Shown here piece by piece: positions 26,374-35,243 of a stretch of 49,937 nucleotides of DNA. The stretch is from an uncultured bacterium. GTDB lineage: Bacteria > Calescibacteriota > Calescibacteriia > Calescibacteriales > Calescibacteriaceae. The stretch covers positions 1-49,937 of the forward strand of contig CALHPK010000025.1 of assembly GCA_938036315.1 (NCBI GenBank), given 5' to 3'. Below the pieces are notes generated by a model. It saw only the letters and a program-made list of their open reading frames with translations. It was not told where the DNA came from and made no database searches. The position numbers and the translations under genes are program-made. Positions within the stretch are counted from its first letter, which is position 1, and each line of letters starts with the position of its first letter.

Positions 26374-27934
26374 GCAGGTCTACAAAAAGCTTGCTTTTCA
26401 CCTTTTCCCCAGAACTGCAAATATCCCATTTTTGAGCTTTAACCACCTCATACCTGTACCAGCTACCTGTTGGATAACATCCAAAAAAACTACAGGTTTC
26501 CCCCGGAGCGTACATATCTAGTATGGCTTCACCATAGCATGAACACTCAGATTGAAGCTTGATCTGCGCTCTAAATCTCTCCTCTCTACTCTCAATGGTA
26601 CCTGAAATCGCCTTACTACCCACCCTCGGAATACTGCACCCATCCTGAAAAGATACATCCCTAAGATCAATGATAACATCCCTTTGCTCCTGACCTTTTT
26701 TCTCTACAATTGTGATACCACCCATCCCATCCACGGTGAATTTTCCTTTAGCAGGTTGTGCCAGAGTAACATTGTAATCATACCATCTTGCAGAAGCTTC
26801 GTCATCTAACATTACTACAGATTCCACCATATATGTTGCTGCAGACTTGTTATATTGCGCTGATCTTTGTATTTTCTTCCATTTCTGAGCTTTGAGCCAA
26901 AGGGATGTGATTCCATCTTGGAAATCAAACGACATTCCCCAATCTTTCCATAAGTATTTTTCTCCTTTATTGAGAATCAAAGAATAGAAAAAGTCCGCAG
27001 AATATGTCAAATTTTTCTGCATTACTATAATGTTGGAGGAAAATTTGAATTCTTCTTCTCCATTATTTGCCACCACAGTCCCTGAGACCACATACTGTAG
27101 ACTGCCATTTGAAATAGTGAGATTCTTAACTTCAAATGAAATCGCGTCAAGACTTTGAGAGTGTAAAAATTTTCCAGATGATAAACTTAAATTATCTTCA
27201 AAGTCCAGAAGGTAATCAAAGTAAGCTTCAAATTCTGATTTTCCCTCATTTTCCCTCCAAGATATGTTCCCCGAAAGTACTTTGCTCCACTCCTGATCTA
27301 ATTTATGCAACTTTAAAAATCCTGTTAAATTTATTTGAGAAAGAGAAGAGAAAACGTATGCAGTTCCGGAAACCAAATAGTCCCCCAACTTACATCCCAC
27401 AAATTGAGTTTCTCCGCATAAAAATTCTGCTTCATCTGCGGAACAATATTCAGGAACTTTTAACTTTCCTTCGTTTTTGCAGTTCAGAAGCCATCGAGGA
27501 CTTATACTCTTTATCAGATCTTTGTACTTTTCTACAGTACTAGCGGACTCAGCTAAAAGAGAATTCATATTCCTAAAAGTAAGAGTAATTTTTGGAGAAA
27601 CAAGATCGGTTGCAACATTATCGGAGCTTATTTTTTGAGCTATCTCTTTTATTGAGGGAGAGAGAGCCTGAGGAAATTTCGGGAAGACCGATGTAATTCC
27701 GGACTGCAGAGCTATCTCAAGCTCAGATGTAGAGGATTCAAGCAGGTTTGGGGAAAATTCCTTTTCTGAGATAAAAGCAAAACTTCCGGCAATTTCTTCA
27801 ATTGCTGAGGTAGCCTTGGCTTTCAGAGTTTCATCTAAGGAGTTTATATCAACCGGCTGGGGTCCTGAACTTTTCCTTCCCCCACAGCCAAAAGTAAATA
27901 TCACAAGAAAAAGTAAAAATACAGACCTCCGCAT
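26336..27934 (-). CDS. Large lipoprotein of unknown function
   Basis: Not recognised. 532 residues begin with a lipoprotein signal, MRRSVFLLFLVIFTFGCGG, with the lipidated Cys at 17. The mature part is rich in beta strands and Ser/Thr. It has scattered cysteines, including a CSCYGE and a CSFFGC cluster near the C-terminus, suggesting disulfides in the envelope. It starts 2 nt after the PhoD gene, so the two are one operon. Its final 38 bases overlap accC on the opposite strand. Confidence 0.75.
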   Translation of the reverse strand: MRRSVFLLFLVIFTFGCGGRKSSGPQPVDINSLDETLKAKATSAIEEIAGSFAFISEKEFSPNLLESSTSELEIALQSGITSVFPKFPQALSPSIKEIAQKISSDNVATDLVSPKITLTFRNMNSLLAESASTVEKYKDLIKSISPRWLLNCKNEGKLKVPEYCSADEAEFLCGETQFVGCKLGDYLVSGTAYVFSSLSQINLTGFLKLHKLDQEWSKVLSGNISWRENEGKSEFEAYFDYLLDFEDNLSLSSGKFLHSQSLDAISFEVKNLTISNGSLQYVVSGTVVANNGEEEFKFSSNIIVMQKNLTYSADFFYSLILNKGEKYLWKDWGMSFDFQDGITSLWLKAQKWKKIQRSAQYNKSAATYMVESVVMLDDEASARWYDYNVTLAQPAKGKFTVDGMGGITIVEKKGQEQRDVIIDLRDVSFQDGCSIPRVGSKAISGTIESREERFRAQIKLQSECSCYGEAILDMYAPGETCSFFGCYPTGSWYRYEVVKAQKWDICSSGEKVKSKLFVDLPIVALTVDGGAE

Positions 27935-27936
27935 AT

Positions 27937-29664
27937 TTATGTGCTCGCTGGAGTAATATCTTCAATTATATTTTTATCCTTTTTTACTCTAAATTTTTTA
28001 AGAAGGATTTTCTGTGTTCTCTGGACTATGGGATCCTCAATAGATGAGACTCGCCAAAATTCAACGATAGATTCTTCAGGTGTTAATTCACATATAGCAT
28101 ATCCATGATAGTGGGAGTTAAAAAACTTAAGATTTTGATTCATCTTAATAATTGTATTTTCAATATTCTCTAGTGTTTTTTCGTCAACCCTCAGAAGCGA
28201 ACCAAGATTAGATGATGTTATAGATGTACCTGTAAACTCAACACCAACCCGTTCAGAATTTATATCATCAAAATTTCTATATAACTCCCCAGCAACGTAT
28301 GTATGTAGATCGCCAGTGATAACAAAGTAGTTTTTGATATTCTTTTCTACTATGAAATCGAAAATCTTCTGTCTCTCTCCGGAGTATCCATCCCATTGGT
28401 CTAGATTAAGAAAACTTAATCTGCCATCATTCGTCTTTCCAAGGATCATTCTACTGATACAAACTTCGTTTCCGTGAATTTTCCAGATTACCCCGCCTTT
28501 TTCGGCATCTTCGAGCTGTTTTTTGAACCAATCAAGCTGCTCATCGCCAAGCATACTTGTCTGATAAATCCCCTCGCAAACTGATGCCAGATATCTCTGC
28601 CCTACAGTTCCCTCCCCACAAGGATGGGGAGATCTATATAATCTCTCATCTGTGAGTATCAAAGTTGCAAGATTACCAAAAGAAAAGCTTCTATAAATTT
28701 TGATCTGCTTTTTATAATCTTCTTCCTTTGGATCAAAGTATACATCAGCAGGCATATATTCAAACCACACCTGGGAAGCTTCTAATCTTCTTTTTATTTG
28801 ACAATCTTGACCGTAAACCTGCTTACCATTGTCTGGAGAGAGGCAGGAGGCGGCATCGTTTGCATACTCGTGATCATCCCAGATTATGTAAAATGGGAAT
28901 CGCTCGTGAGCTAACTGTAAGTAAAAGTCAGATCTGTAAATTTTATAAAGTGTACGGTAATCATCCAAAGTTAAAGCGACATTGTATGGTGGGAGTTTTA
29001 TTTTTCTCAGCTGAGCGTACTGAAACGTTGCCTCGCCAGCCGTCTCATATATATAATCTCCAAGATGGACCACAAAGTCGATATCTTCCTGTGCGAGATG
29101 ATACCAGCTTGAGTAGAACCCGTTAGTGTAATCCTGACACGAGACAAATGCAAAGCGGATCCTATCAGGTGAACTTGGCAAAGTTTTAAACGTTCCAATA
29201 GGGGATGAAATATCATCCTTCAAGAATCTATAGTAATATCTCTCTGCTGGAGAGAGATTTTTTACTTTTACTCTCAGAGTATAGTCTGACTGAGCAGAGG
29301 GAGTAAGCACATCCTGATAGATCACATTCTCAAAGTTTTCGTCTTTAGCAATTTGATACAATATGGGAGACGGGTCGGAGTTTGTTCTTGTCCAAATTAC
29401 AGCGGAATTTTGTGTCACATCTCCACTTGCAACGGATTGAGGGAAAAGTTCCCGTGATATCTCAAAAGTTTTCCCAGATTTTGAACTGCTACAGGATGAA
29501 CCTACAACGGAAGACCCTACACTTAACACTCCAATAGGGAAAAATCGCAACAACCAGAAAGATCCTGTAGCTTTCATAAGAAGAATCAGAGATTCCCTCT
29601 TGCTCCGATCTATTATATCTCTAAGTTTTTCGGTTGGCATACTGAATGAATTATAATCATCCAT
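27937..29664 (-). CDS. PhoD-like alkaline phosphatase / phosphodiesterase
   Basis: A calcium/iron-type PhoD phosphoesterase that releases phosphate from organic esters in the envelope. In 575 residues, the N-terminal fibronectin-like part includes VASGDVTQNSAVIWTR. The metal-binding metallophosphatase motifs follow: FVSCQD, HLGDYIYE, IWDDHE and the late TGDLHTY. The N-terminus lacks a clean twin-arginine motif (DRSKRES precedes the hydrophobic stretch), although PhoD is usually Tat-exported, and a VGSSC lipobox-like site follows. The start could instead be the ATG at 29640, which lies 9 nt after a perfect TATAAT. It is in an operon with the lipoprotein. Confidence 0.88.
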   Translation of the reverse strand: MDDYNSFSMPTEKLRDIIDRSKRESLILLMKATGSFWLLRFFPIGVLSVGSSVVGSSCSSSKSGKTFEISRELFPQSVASGDVTQNSAVIWTRTNSDPSPILYQIAKDENFENVIYQDVLTPSAQSDYTLRVKVKNLSPAERYYYRFLKDDISSPIGTFKTLPSSPDRIRFAFVSCQDYTNGFYSSWYHLAQEDIDFVVHLGDYIYETAGEATFQYAQLRKIKLPPYNVALTLDDYRTLYKIYRSDFYLQLAHERFPFYIIWDDHEYANDAASCLSPDNGKQVYGQDCQIKRRLEASQVWFEYMPADVYFDPKEEDYKKQIKIYRSFSFGNLATLILTDERLYRSPHPCGEGTVGQRYLASVCEGIYQTSMLGDEQLDWFKKQLEDAEKGGVIWKIHGNEVCISRMILGKTNDGRLSFLNLDQWDGYSGERQKIFDFIVEKNIKNYFVITGDLHTYVAGELYRNFDDINSERVGVEFTGTSITSSNLGSLLRVDEKTLENIENTIIKMNQNLKFFNSHYHGYAICELTPEESIVEFWRVSSIEDPIVQRTQKILLKKFRVKKDKNIIEDITPAST

Positions 29665-29718
29665 CTTTGATGTGTTTTGATCATTAATAATTTTTTGGTT
29701 GGATTTTGTTTGCTTTAT

Positions 29719-30366
29719 TTACTCGGTTTTGGATGCTATTTTTGTTTTTCCGGCAAGAACTTTTTGTCCGATCTCAACCGAAAATTTGTAATTTTCAGGA
29801 ATATATAGATCAACTCTTGAGCCGAGATATATCATGCCAATCCTTTCAGCTCTTGCAACTCTGTCGCCTACCTTTTTGAATGTTTTTATCCTACGTGCTA
29901 TTGCTCCTGCAATTTGAACTAGTATAAAGTTGTCTTTGCCATTTCTTATGTGCCACAAAACACGAGAATTCAATTCTGATTTTTCGAGAAAAGCCCTCTC
30001 AAAACCCCCAGATTTTCTCACTATATTAACTACCTCGCCAGAAACAGGGGATCTATTCACATGAACATCGAGCGGACTCATAAATATGGCAATTCTCCTC
30101 ATCTTTTTTCCTCTCAATTCTTGAAACTCAAAGTCACCAGGGATTATAACTTCATCTTTTAAGAATACCTTACCATCTGCTGGAGAAATCAAATCAGATT
30201 CATTCTTAGATTCTGGAATCCTTTCTGGATCTCTAAAAAAGTTAAGGAGAAAAGCTCCAAAGACAAAAAAAGGTATAGCTAATACCCAAAGAGAAAATAA
30301 AGCAATTATGATTCCTAAAAATACCGAAATAAAGATAGGAATAATCCCTTCTTTCCTGATCCTCAT
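29719..30366 (-). CDS. psd: Phosphatidylserine decarboxylase, small archaeal-type
   Basis: Makes phosphatidylethanolamine from phosphatidylserine using a pyruvoyl group. From the ATG at 30366 it is 215 residues, the size of the short family form. A GTG at 30420 inside the upstream gene would add 18 residues. Two membrane segments near the N-terminus precede NFFRDPERIP and the SPADGKV signature. VHVNRSP is conserved. The LGSR site near the C-terminus is the self-cleavage point that turns its Ser into the pyruvoyl group. The upstream methyltransferase ends 8 nt before the ATG. Confidence 0.93.
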   Translation of the reverse strand: MRIRKEGIIPIFISVFLGIIIALFSLWVLAIPFFVFGAFLLNFFRDPERIPESKNESDLISPADGKVFLKDEVIIPGDFEFQELRGKKMRRIAIFMSPLDVHVNRSPVSGEVVNIVRKSGGFERAFLEKSELNSRVLWHIRNGKDNFILVQIAGAIARRIKTFKKVGDRVARAERIGMIYLGSRVDLYIPENYKFSVEIGQKVLAGKTKIASKTE

Positions 30367-30374
30367 AATCAGCT

Positions 30375-31031
30375 TTATGTTTTCAATACTTCCTTTTTGA
30401 ATAATCCATATATAAACCACTGCAGTTTTTTCCCGGTCTCAACAAATTCAACAGGTTTTAGAAATCTAAACTCGCTCTCAAGCAATTTTTTCGTAAAAAA
30501 TCTATCATAATGTTTTCTGTGATAAATAAAATCTCTTCTTCTTTTCTCATCAGGAGTGTGCTTAAATTTCTTACTGAAGACGGAGATCAGGAAGTATCCA
30601 CCATTCTTCAAGATATTTCTGATTTCTTTTTTGTACCTACCTGTGTCCCTTTTTCTTATGTGATGAAAAACTCCAAAATCAATAATTATATCTGCAGTAT
30701 TGGATTTTATGGGGGAGAAGAAAACATCAGCTTGACAAAGAAGAACTTCTCTGAAATTTTTAACTTTGTTCTTAGCTGTTACTAAAGCCTCCATAATTAT
30801 GTCAAAACCAATAACTTTTGAAGCTGGGAAGATTCTCTTCAGAAGTACTGTATTTCTCCCTTCACCACATCCTACATCGACACACACAGGAGAAAAACTA
30901 AGATCCTTTTTGATTTTACGCAAAAATCTAGCAAAAACTCTATCTGGAGTGTCTGAAGGCCATGGAGTATTACCAGAAAGATATTTTTCTCTGTAGAATT
31001 CTACATCTACGCGAAACTTTTCTCGTTTCAT
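30375..31031 (-). CDS. Class I SAM-dependent methyltransferase
   Basis: 218 residues with motif I VCVDVGCGEGRNT, acidic motif II FD at strand 2, and DIIIDFGVFHHI at motif IV. The N-terminal FYREKYLSGNTPWPSDTPD resembles TehB/thiopurine-type methyltransferases. The substrate is unknown. Its position just ahead of phosphatidylserine decarboxylase raises the possibility of phospholipid (PE) methylation, but the motifs do not settle this. Confidence 0.8.
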   Translation of the reverse strand: MKREKFRVDVEFYREKYLSGNTPWPSDTPDRVFARFLRKIKKDLSFSPVCVDVGCGEGRNTVLLKRIFPASKVIGFDIIMEALVTAKNKVKNFREVLLCQADVFFSPIKSNTADIIIDFGVFHHIRKRDTGRYKKEIRNILKNGGYFLISVFSKKFKHTPDEKRRRDFIYHRKHYDRFFTKKLLESEFRFLKPVEFVETGKKLQWFIYGLFKKEVLKT

Positions 31032-31037
31032 ATATTG

Positions 31038-31541
31038 TCAAGATTTTCTCTTCAATCCGAAGAAAACTACGGGAATCCAATTTTCGAGTTTCACTGGAGG
31101 GAATTCGAGAAACATAATTCCTATTATCTGATCTTTACTTTCTTTGTTCACAAATCTTATCTCGTCTCGTATGAAGGAAATAGGTGGGAGATTTTTCTTT
31201 GAGTAGTCGAGCTCAATGGAAAAATTGTCGTCAAGACGAGATTTTACTTTTTTGACATGAAACTTTAAGGATTTCAAGGGACCCAATATGTTTATACCCT
31301 CCATTTGCTCACCTTTTATGAAGAATTCCTTTCCTTTCCAGATTTTGCTCCAAGTTGCTTTCACAACAAAGTTGCCTAAACTCAGAAGTTTTTTTGAAAC
31401 TGGTAGCTTCTCGACAAACGGTAAAAACACCCCATCCCACTTTCCGACAAGATCGGAAAACTCCGGACACTGCCCCTGCAGGAAAATTTTCTCAAGTTCC
31501 TCAGGACTTTTTTCATACCCTACACTGAAAAATTCAGCCAT
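31038..31541 (-). CDS. Conserved-looking protein, function unknown
   Basis: Not firmly recognised. 167 residues, no signal peptide, mixed alpha/beta with a VGKWDGVFLP segment near residue 33 that weakly recalls GXWXG-type lipocalin-like proteins. It ends near-basic (GLKRKS). It heads the methyltransferase-psd operon with only 6 nt to the next gene, so a membrane-lipid role is conceivable. The ATG at 31541 has GGAG one base upstream, too close for an RBS. A TATTAA lies 9 nt upstream. Confidence 0.6.
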   Translation of the reverse strand: MAEFFSVGYEKSPEELEKIFLQGQCPEFSDLVGKWDGVFLPFVEKLPVSKKLLSLGNFVVKATWSKIWKGKEFFIKGEQMEGINILGPLKSLKFHVKKVKSRLDDNFSIELDYSKKNLPPISFIRDEIRFVNKESKDQIIGIMFLEFPPVKLENWIPVVFFGLKRKS

Positions 31542-31693
31542 ACTCCAAAATTAATAGCAAGCAAATATAAAACCCAATTTACTCTAAATTTTTGCTCATC
31601 TGACAAATGACAAAAATTAAAGGATAAAAACATCTCAGAGAAGGTATAACGTCACATCAGAAGAGAAATCTTAGAATTTGAATATAAAATTTT

Positions 31694-31719
31694 CTTTTAA
31701 CTTATACTTTTAACTTATA
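31694..31719. repeat. 13-bp tandem duplication in the sppA promoter
   Basis: Two perfect copies of CTTTTAACTTATA (31694-31706 and 31707-31719) run into the -10-like TATATA (31716-31721). The duplication therefore spans the -35 to -10 region of sppA and could double a regulator site or move the promoter. Confidence 0.85.
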
Positions 31720-31721
31720 TA
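31716..31721 (+). promoter_or_regulatory. -10-like hexamer 6 nt before the sppA ATG
   Basis: TATATA ends six bases before the ATG at 31728. There is no Shine-Dalgarno, so a leaderless transcript is likely. Confidence 0.4.
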
Positions 31722-31727
31722 GAAATT

Positions 31728-32702
31728 ATGAAAGTTTTGGGAAAAGCTTTTGGCATGAAATTAATAACGGCAGTTTATTTACTTACAACAGCTTGCATAG
31801 TAAATATTCCTCTAACTCCAAAGCTCGGCGAGCTTAGAGAGATAACTGTTCTTGGGGAGGGTAAGGACAAGATTCTGATTGTAAATATATCTGGTGTCAT
31901 CTCATGGGAAAGAATAAACGGTAGACTTTTCGGGCCATCAGAAGCATCAATAGTATCGAGAATAAAAGAGGAACTTGAGAAGGCAGAAAAGGACGAACAA
32001 ATAAAAGCTATCGTATTTAAGGTTGACTCCCCTGGTGGACTGGTCTCAGCTTCAGAAGCCATATACAATGAAATCAAGAGATTTAAAGAGAGAAAAAAAG
32101 TTCCTCTGGTAGCATATATCTCAACCTTAGGAGTTTCAGGATCATACTATGTAATAACTCCCTGTGATATTATCATAGCTAGTCCTGCATCTCTTGTCGG
32201 ATCAATAGGAGTATATATGCTTAAACCGAATATTGAAAAACTTTCAGAGAAGGTAGGAATAGAGTTTGAAGTTATAAAAGGGGGGAAGCATAAAGATTCT
32301 TTACTCTTTCATAGAAAGATGACAGACGAGGAGAAGCAAAAATATCAGAAAATCATCGATTACTACTATTCAAAGTTTAAGGAGAAAGTTATAGAAGGTA
32401 GAGGTAGCAAGCTAAAAAAAGACATAGATGAAATAGCTGATGGAAGTGCTTTCTCCCCAGCTGAAGCCTTGGAAATAGGTCTTATTGATGGAATCGGGAA
32501 TATATATTCAGCTATTGATGACGCAGCTAAATTTGCAAAAACCCAAAATTGGAAAGCTATAGTATACGCAAGAGAAGGACAACAGGTTCCAACCATCTGG
32601 GCTGAAACCTATGTAAAAGAAGATCTACAAAATTCTATACAAAAACTACTACTCAAAGAAAAACCACTCATTCTCTACATCTATCCCCTTGGAGATATAT
32701 AG
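31728..32702 (+). CDS. sppA: Signal peptide peptidase SppA (S49), lipoprotein form
   Basis: A membrane-associated serine/lysine protease that degrades cleaved signal peptides. It is 324 residues, the short one-domain form. An N-terminal signal ends LTTAC, a lipobox, so it may be lipid-anchored rather than held by a helix. FKVDSPGGLV is the family strand. The nucleophile Ser lies in LGVSGSYYV, and the general-base Lys in VIKGGKHKDS. It stands alone on the plus strand, converging on asd with a 66-bp gap. It is the second S49-type protease in the window, after NfeD. Confidence 0.92.
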   Translation: MKVLGKAFGMKLITAVYLLTTACIVNIPLTPKLGELREITVLGEGKDKILIVNISGVISWERINGRLFGPSEASIVSRIKEELEKAEKDEQIKAIVFKVDSPGGLVSASEAIYNEIKRFKERKKVPLVAYISTLGVSGSYYVITPCDIIIASPASLVGSIGVYMLKPNIEKLSEKVGIEFEVIKGGKHKDSLLFHRKMTDEEKQKYQKIIDYYYSKFKEKVIEGRGSKLKKDIDEIADGSAFSPAEALEIGLIDGIGNIYSAIDDAAKFAKTQNWKAIVYAREGQQVPTIWAETYVKEDLQNSIQKLLLKEKPLILYIYPLGDI

Positions 32703-32713
32703 CGGTTATATAC

Positions 32714-32742
32714 AGCTTCTGATTTTTTTCTAACCAGAAGTT
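32714..32742. terminator. Hairpin between convergent sppA and asd
   Basis: AGCTTCTG (32714-32721) pairs with CAGAAGTT (32735-32742) with one G-T wobble, around a T-rich loop. It sits between the two stop codons, so it may terminate both genes. No clean U-tract follows. Confidence 0.4.
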
Positions 32743-32768
32743 ATACTAATTTATCTTTTCAAGCAATT

Positions 32769-33779
32769 TTATTTGCCGCTATTTCCTTTTTTGATAAGGA
32801 GCTCTGCTATCTGAACTGCATTTAGAGCAGCTCCCTTCCTCAAGTTATCAGCAACTATCCAAATAGCCAGATCTCCGGTCTCGGTTTTTCGTATTCTCCC
32901 TACAAAAACTTTATCAGTGGAAGCCACCTCTTTCGGTGTTGGATAAACATCATCCTTTGTGTTGTTCTGAACCTCTACTCCTTCTGCCTGCCTCAATGTA
33001 TACTCGACTTCCTTGACATCAAAATCTTTTTCGAGCTCAGCATAACAAACTTCAGAATGAGATACATAGACAGGAACCCTGACACATGTGGCACTTACTT
33101 TTATATCTGCCTCCATTATCTTTTTTGTTTCATTTACCATCTTCATCTCCTCCTCAGTATGGTCCCCATCGAGAACTTTGCCTATACGCGGGATAAGATT
33201 AAAACCTATAGGCTTTGGGAACACTCCCGGAACTATATCTTTGAATTCAAAGTGAGCAAGAGTACTTGCGGTGAGCTCATCTACCGCCCTCTTACCAGCT
33301 CCCGAAACAGACTGATATGTAGCAACCCTAATTTTCTTGACCCCAAATCTACTATGAAGTGGTTTAAGCACTACAACAAGCTGAATAGTTGAACAATTTG
33401 GATTCGCAATTATACCCTTTTTGACATCATAAATTCTGTGAGGATTTACCTCCGGAACTATTAGAGGAACTTCAGGATCCATCCTCCAACGTGACGAATT
33501 ATCTATAACCACTGCACCATACTTTGCAAAAATAGGAGCAAATATCCCACTAACAGTAGAACCAGCTGAGAATAGGGCTATATCTATATCTTTGAAATCC
33601 CCAGATTCCCTCAGAGCCTCAACTTTTATACTCTCACCATTGAAATCCAAAATCTGACCTTCAGATCTATCTGATGCAAATAATCTTAGCTTCCTTACGG
33701 GAAACTTCCTACTCTCAAGAGTGGATAACATCTCCCGACCGACAAGTCCTGTAGCCCCAACTACTGCTACGGAATACAT
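32769..33779 (-). CDS. asd: Aspartate-semialdehyde dehydrogenase
   Basis: Reduces aspartyl phosphate to the semialdehyde, the branch point to Lys/DAP, Met and Thr. It has 336 residues, normal length. It has the NADP loop VGATGLVGREM at the start, the catalytic Cys in ANPNCSTIQ, the SVSGAGKRAVDEL segment and the substrate-binding DGDHTEEE region. With thrC in the window it supplies threonine synthesis. The ATG at 33779 lacks an RBS. It is the last gene of the mutS-to-asd minus-strand run. Confidence 0.96.
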   Translation of the reverse strand: MYSVAVVGATGLVGREMLSTLESRKFPVRKLRLFASDRSEGQILDFNGESIKVEALRESGDFKDIDIALFSAGSTVSGIFAPIFAKYGAVVIDNSSRWRMDPEVPLIVPEVNPHRIYDVKKGIIANPNCSTIQLVVVLKPLHSRFGVKKIRVATYQSVSGAGKRAVDELTASTLAHFEFKDIVPGVFPKPIGFNLIPRIGKVLDGDHTEEEMKMVNETKKIMEADIKVSATCVRVPVYVSHSEVCYAELEKDFDVKEVEYTLRQAEGVEVQNNTKDDVYPTPKEVASTDKVFVGRIRKTETGDLAIWIVADNLRKGAALNAVQIAELLIKKGNSGK

Positions 33780-33820
33780 ATGAAATGAATTTAACGATAC
33801 AAATTACATAAATGTTATTT

Positions 33821-33856
33821 TTGAATTTTACTGACCTCTTGAATTTTACTGACCTC
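33821..33856. repeat. 18-bp tandem duplication
   Basis: Two perfect 18-bp copies (33821-33838 and 33839-33856) beginning TTGAATTTTACTGA. They lie in the 97-bp gap between asd and the transglutaminase-like gene. Confidence 0.9.
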
Positions 33857-33876
33857 TTTTACTAACCCCCCCAGGA

Positions 33877-35241
33877 TTATTTCCAGCTATCAAAAGAAAT
33901 CTGTATTTTCCCGACATACTCTAAAACTTTTACCCATTCTGAAACACTTCCAACCCCTAACCTTATCCTTAGAATATCCGCAGGGAATAATCCCCACGTT
34001 GGATCAAACTCCACCCACTTTTTCCCATCAAAAGCTTCAACCCATGCATGGAAGAAAAAGAATCCGGAATCGTAGACCAGACCGAACACAACACGAGATG
34101 GTATTCCCAGCGCTCTCAGGATAGCAACAGCTAATATTGAATGTTCATTGCAATCTCCCTCCCTTGTGCGCAGAGCTTCCAGAGCAGATGGCATTCCCAA
34201 AACCGATGTTTTTTTCAAATTTCTGTATAACCAATCAGAAACTGCTTTCATAGTAGCAATCGGATCTTGAGGATCTTTAGATCTCACTCCCTGCTTTATT
34301 TTCTTGGCAATTTCCCTGATTTCGGAAGAATCAGCCTCTATCAATGGCTCCGAAACCAAAGCATCTTCAAAATTGCGCTTGTCTGTAATATACCCTTTTT
34401 TCAACTTGATCAAAGTAACTTCTCCTTTCCTTTCCGCAATCTGTACCGGAGGGAAACTCGGGATATCAACATCACCTTTTACATAAATTTTTGCCTCATT
34501 TATCTTTGTCCGAAGGGAAGAAGCAGGTGCTTTTCCATCAGCCTTAACTGATGTTGAAATTATTATGTCAACCTGAGCAAATTCGGAATGTAAAGCTTTC
34601 TTCTGTGATGATGCCAAAATGAGAATCCCACTGCCACTTTCCTCTTTTAAAAAGTTCCCGTCTCTATCAAAGTAAATAAACGATTTTAACCCGGCAAAAT
34701 CTTTTAAAAATTTAAGGTAATCATTACTTTTCTCAACCAAGATTATTCTGAGGTGGTCAAGCCGTAGGACAGATGGATCGAAATAATTAAGTAAAATACT
34801 CTCAGGTACACTTTTCGACTTCACAGCCTCACTGATTACGAAAATATAAGATGAGCCGGTGAATATCTCCGAGGAGCCTATCTTAAACGTTTTTCTTCCC
34901 ACTTCCCCCACCTGAACTTCAAGATTATCCTTATTTCTGGACGCAATGACACTAGTCTTTGAATCACCGCTTTCCATAGTAAACCTTAGTGTTTCAAATT
35001 CCCAGTTTTTACCTGGGATCCAGTCAAGATAGGTCTTAACTTCTCTCTCTAAACCCATAGCTTTCAGTTTCATGTATGCTATTTCCTCCACTTTCTTTTC
35101 AGGGGATTTGATCTTTATGACAGAATAGCCAATTTTACCTCCTTTGAACTCTATTTCGCTCCATATTTCGCTGGCGTGAAGCCATGCTACATCAACAGTA
35201 ATCAGTAATAAGTACAGATACAGTGAAGCGATTCGAATCAT
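33877..35241 (-). CDS. Exported transglutaminase-like domain protein
   Basis: About 454 residues from the ATG at 35241, two bases after the upstream stop. That start gives a clean signal peptide (MIRIASLYLYLLLITVDVAW). A longer frame reaches 35328 without support. The long middle part is beta-rich and unrecognised. The C-terminal transglutaminase-like domain has the Cys of EGDCNEHS, the His of FFHAWVEA and the Asp of FDPTWG, the Cys-His-Asp triad of this superfamily. Bacterial members are often envelope proteases or hydrolases. The target is unknown. It is coupled to the TSCPD gene. Confidence 0.85.
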   Translation of the reverse strand: MIRIASLYLYLLLITVDVAWLHASEIWSEIEFKGGKIGYSVIKIKSPEKKVEEIAYMKLKAMGLEREVKTYLDWIPGKNWEFETLRFTMESGDSKTSVIASRNKDNLEVQVGEVGRKTFKIGSSEIFTGSSYIFVISEAVKSKSVPESILLNYFDPSVLRLDHLRIILVEKSNDYLKFLKDFAGLKSFIYFDRDGNFLKEESGSGILILASSQKKALHSEFAQVDIIISTSVKADGKAPASSLRTKINEAKIYVKGDVDIPSFPPVQIAERKGEVTLIKLKKGYITDKRNFEDALVSEPLIEADSSEIREIAKKIKQGVRSKDPQDPIATMKAVSDWLYRNLKKTSVLGMPSALEALRTREGDCNEHSILAVAILRALGIPSRVVFGLVYDSGFFFFHAWVEAFDGKKWVEFDPTWGLFPADILRIRLGVGSVSEWVKVLEYVGKIQISFDSWK

Positions 35242-35243
35242 AG

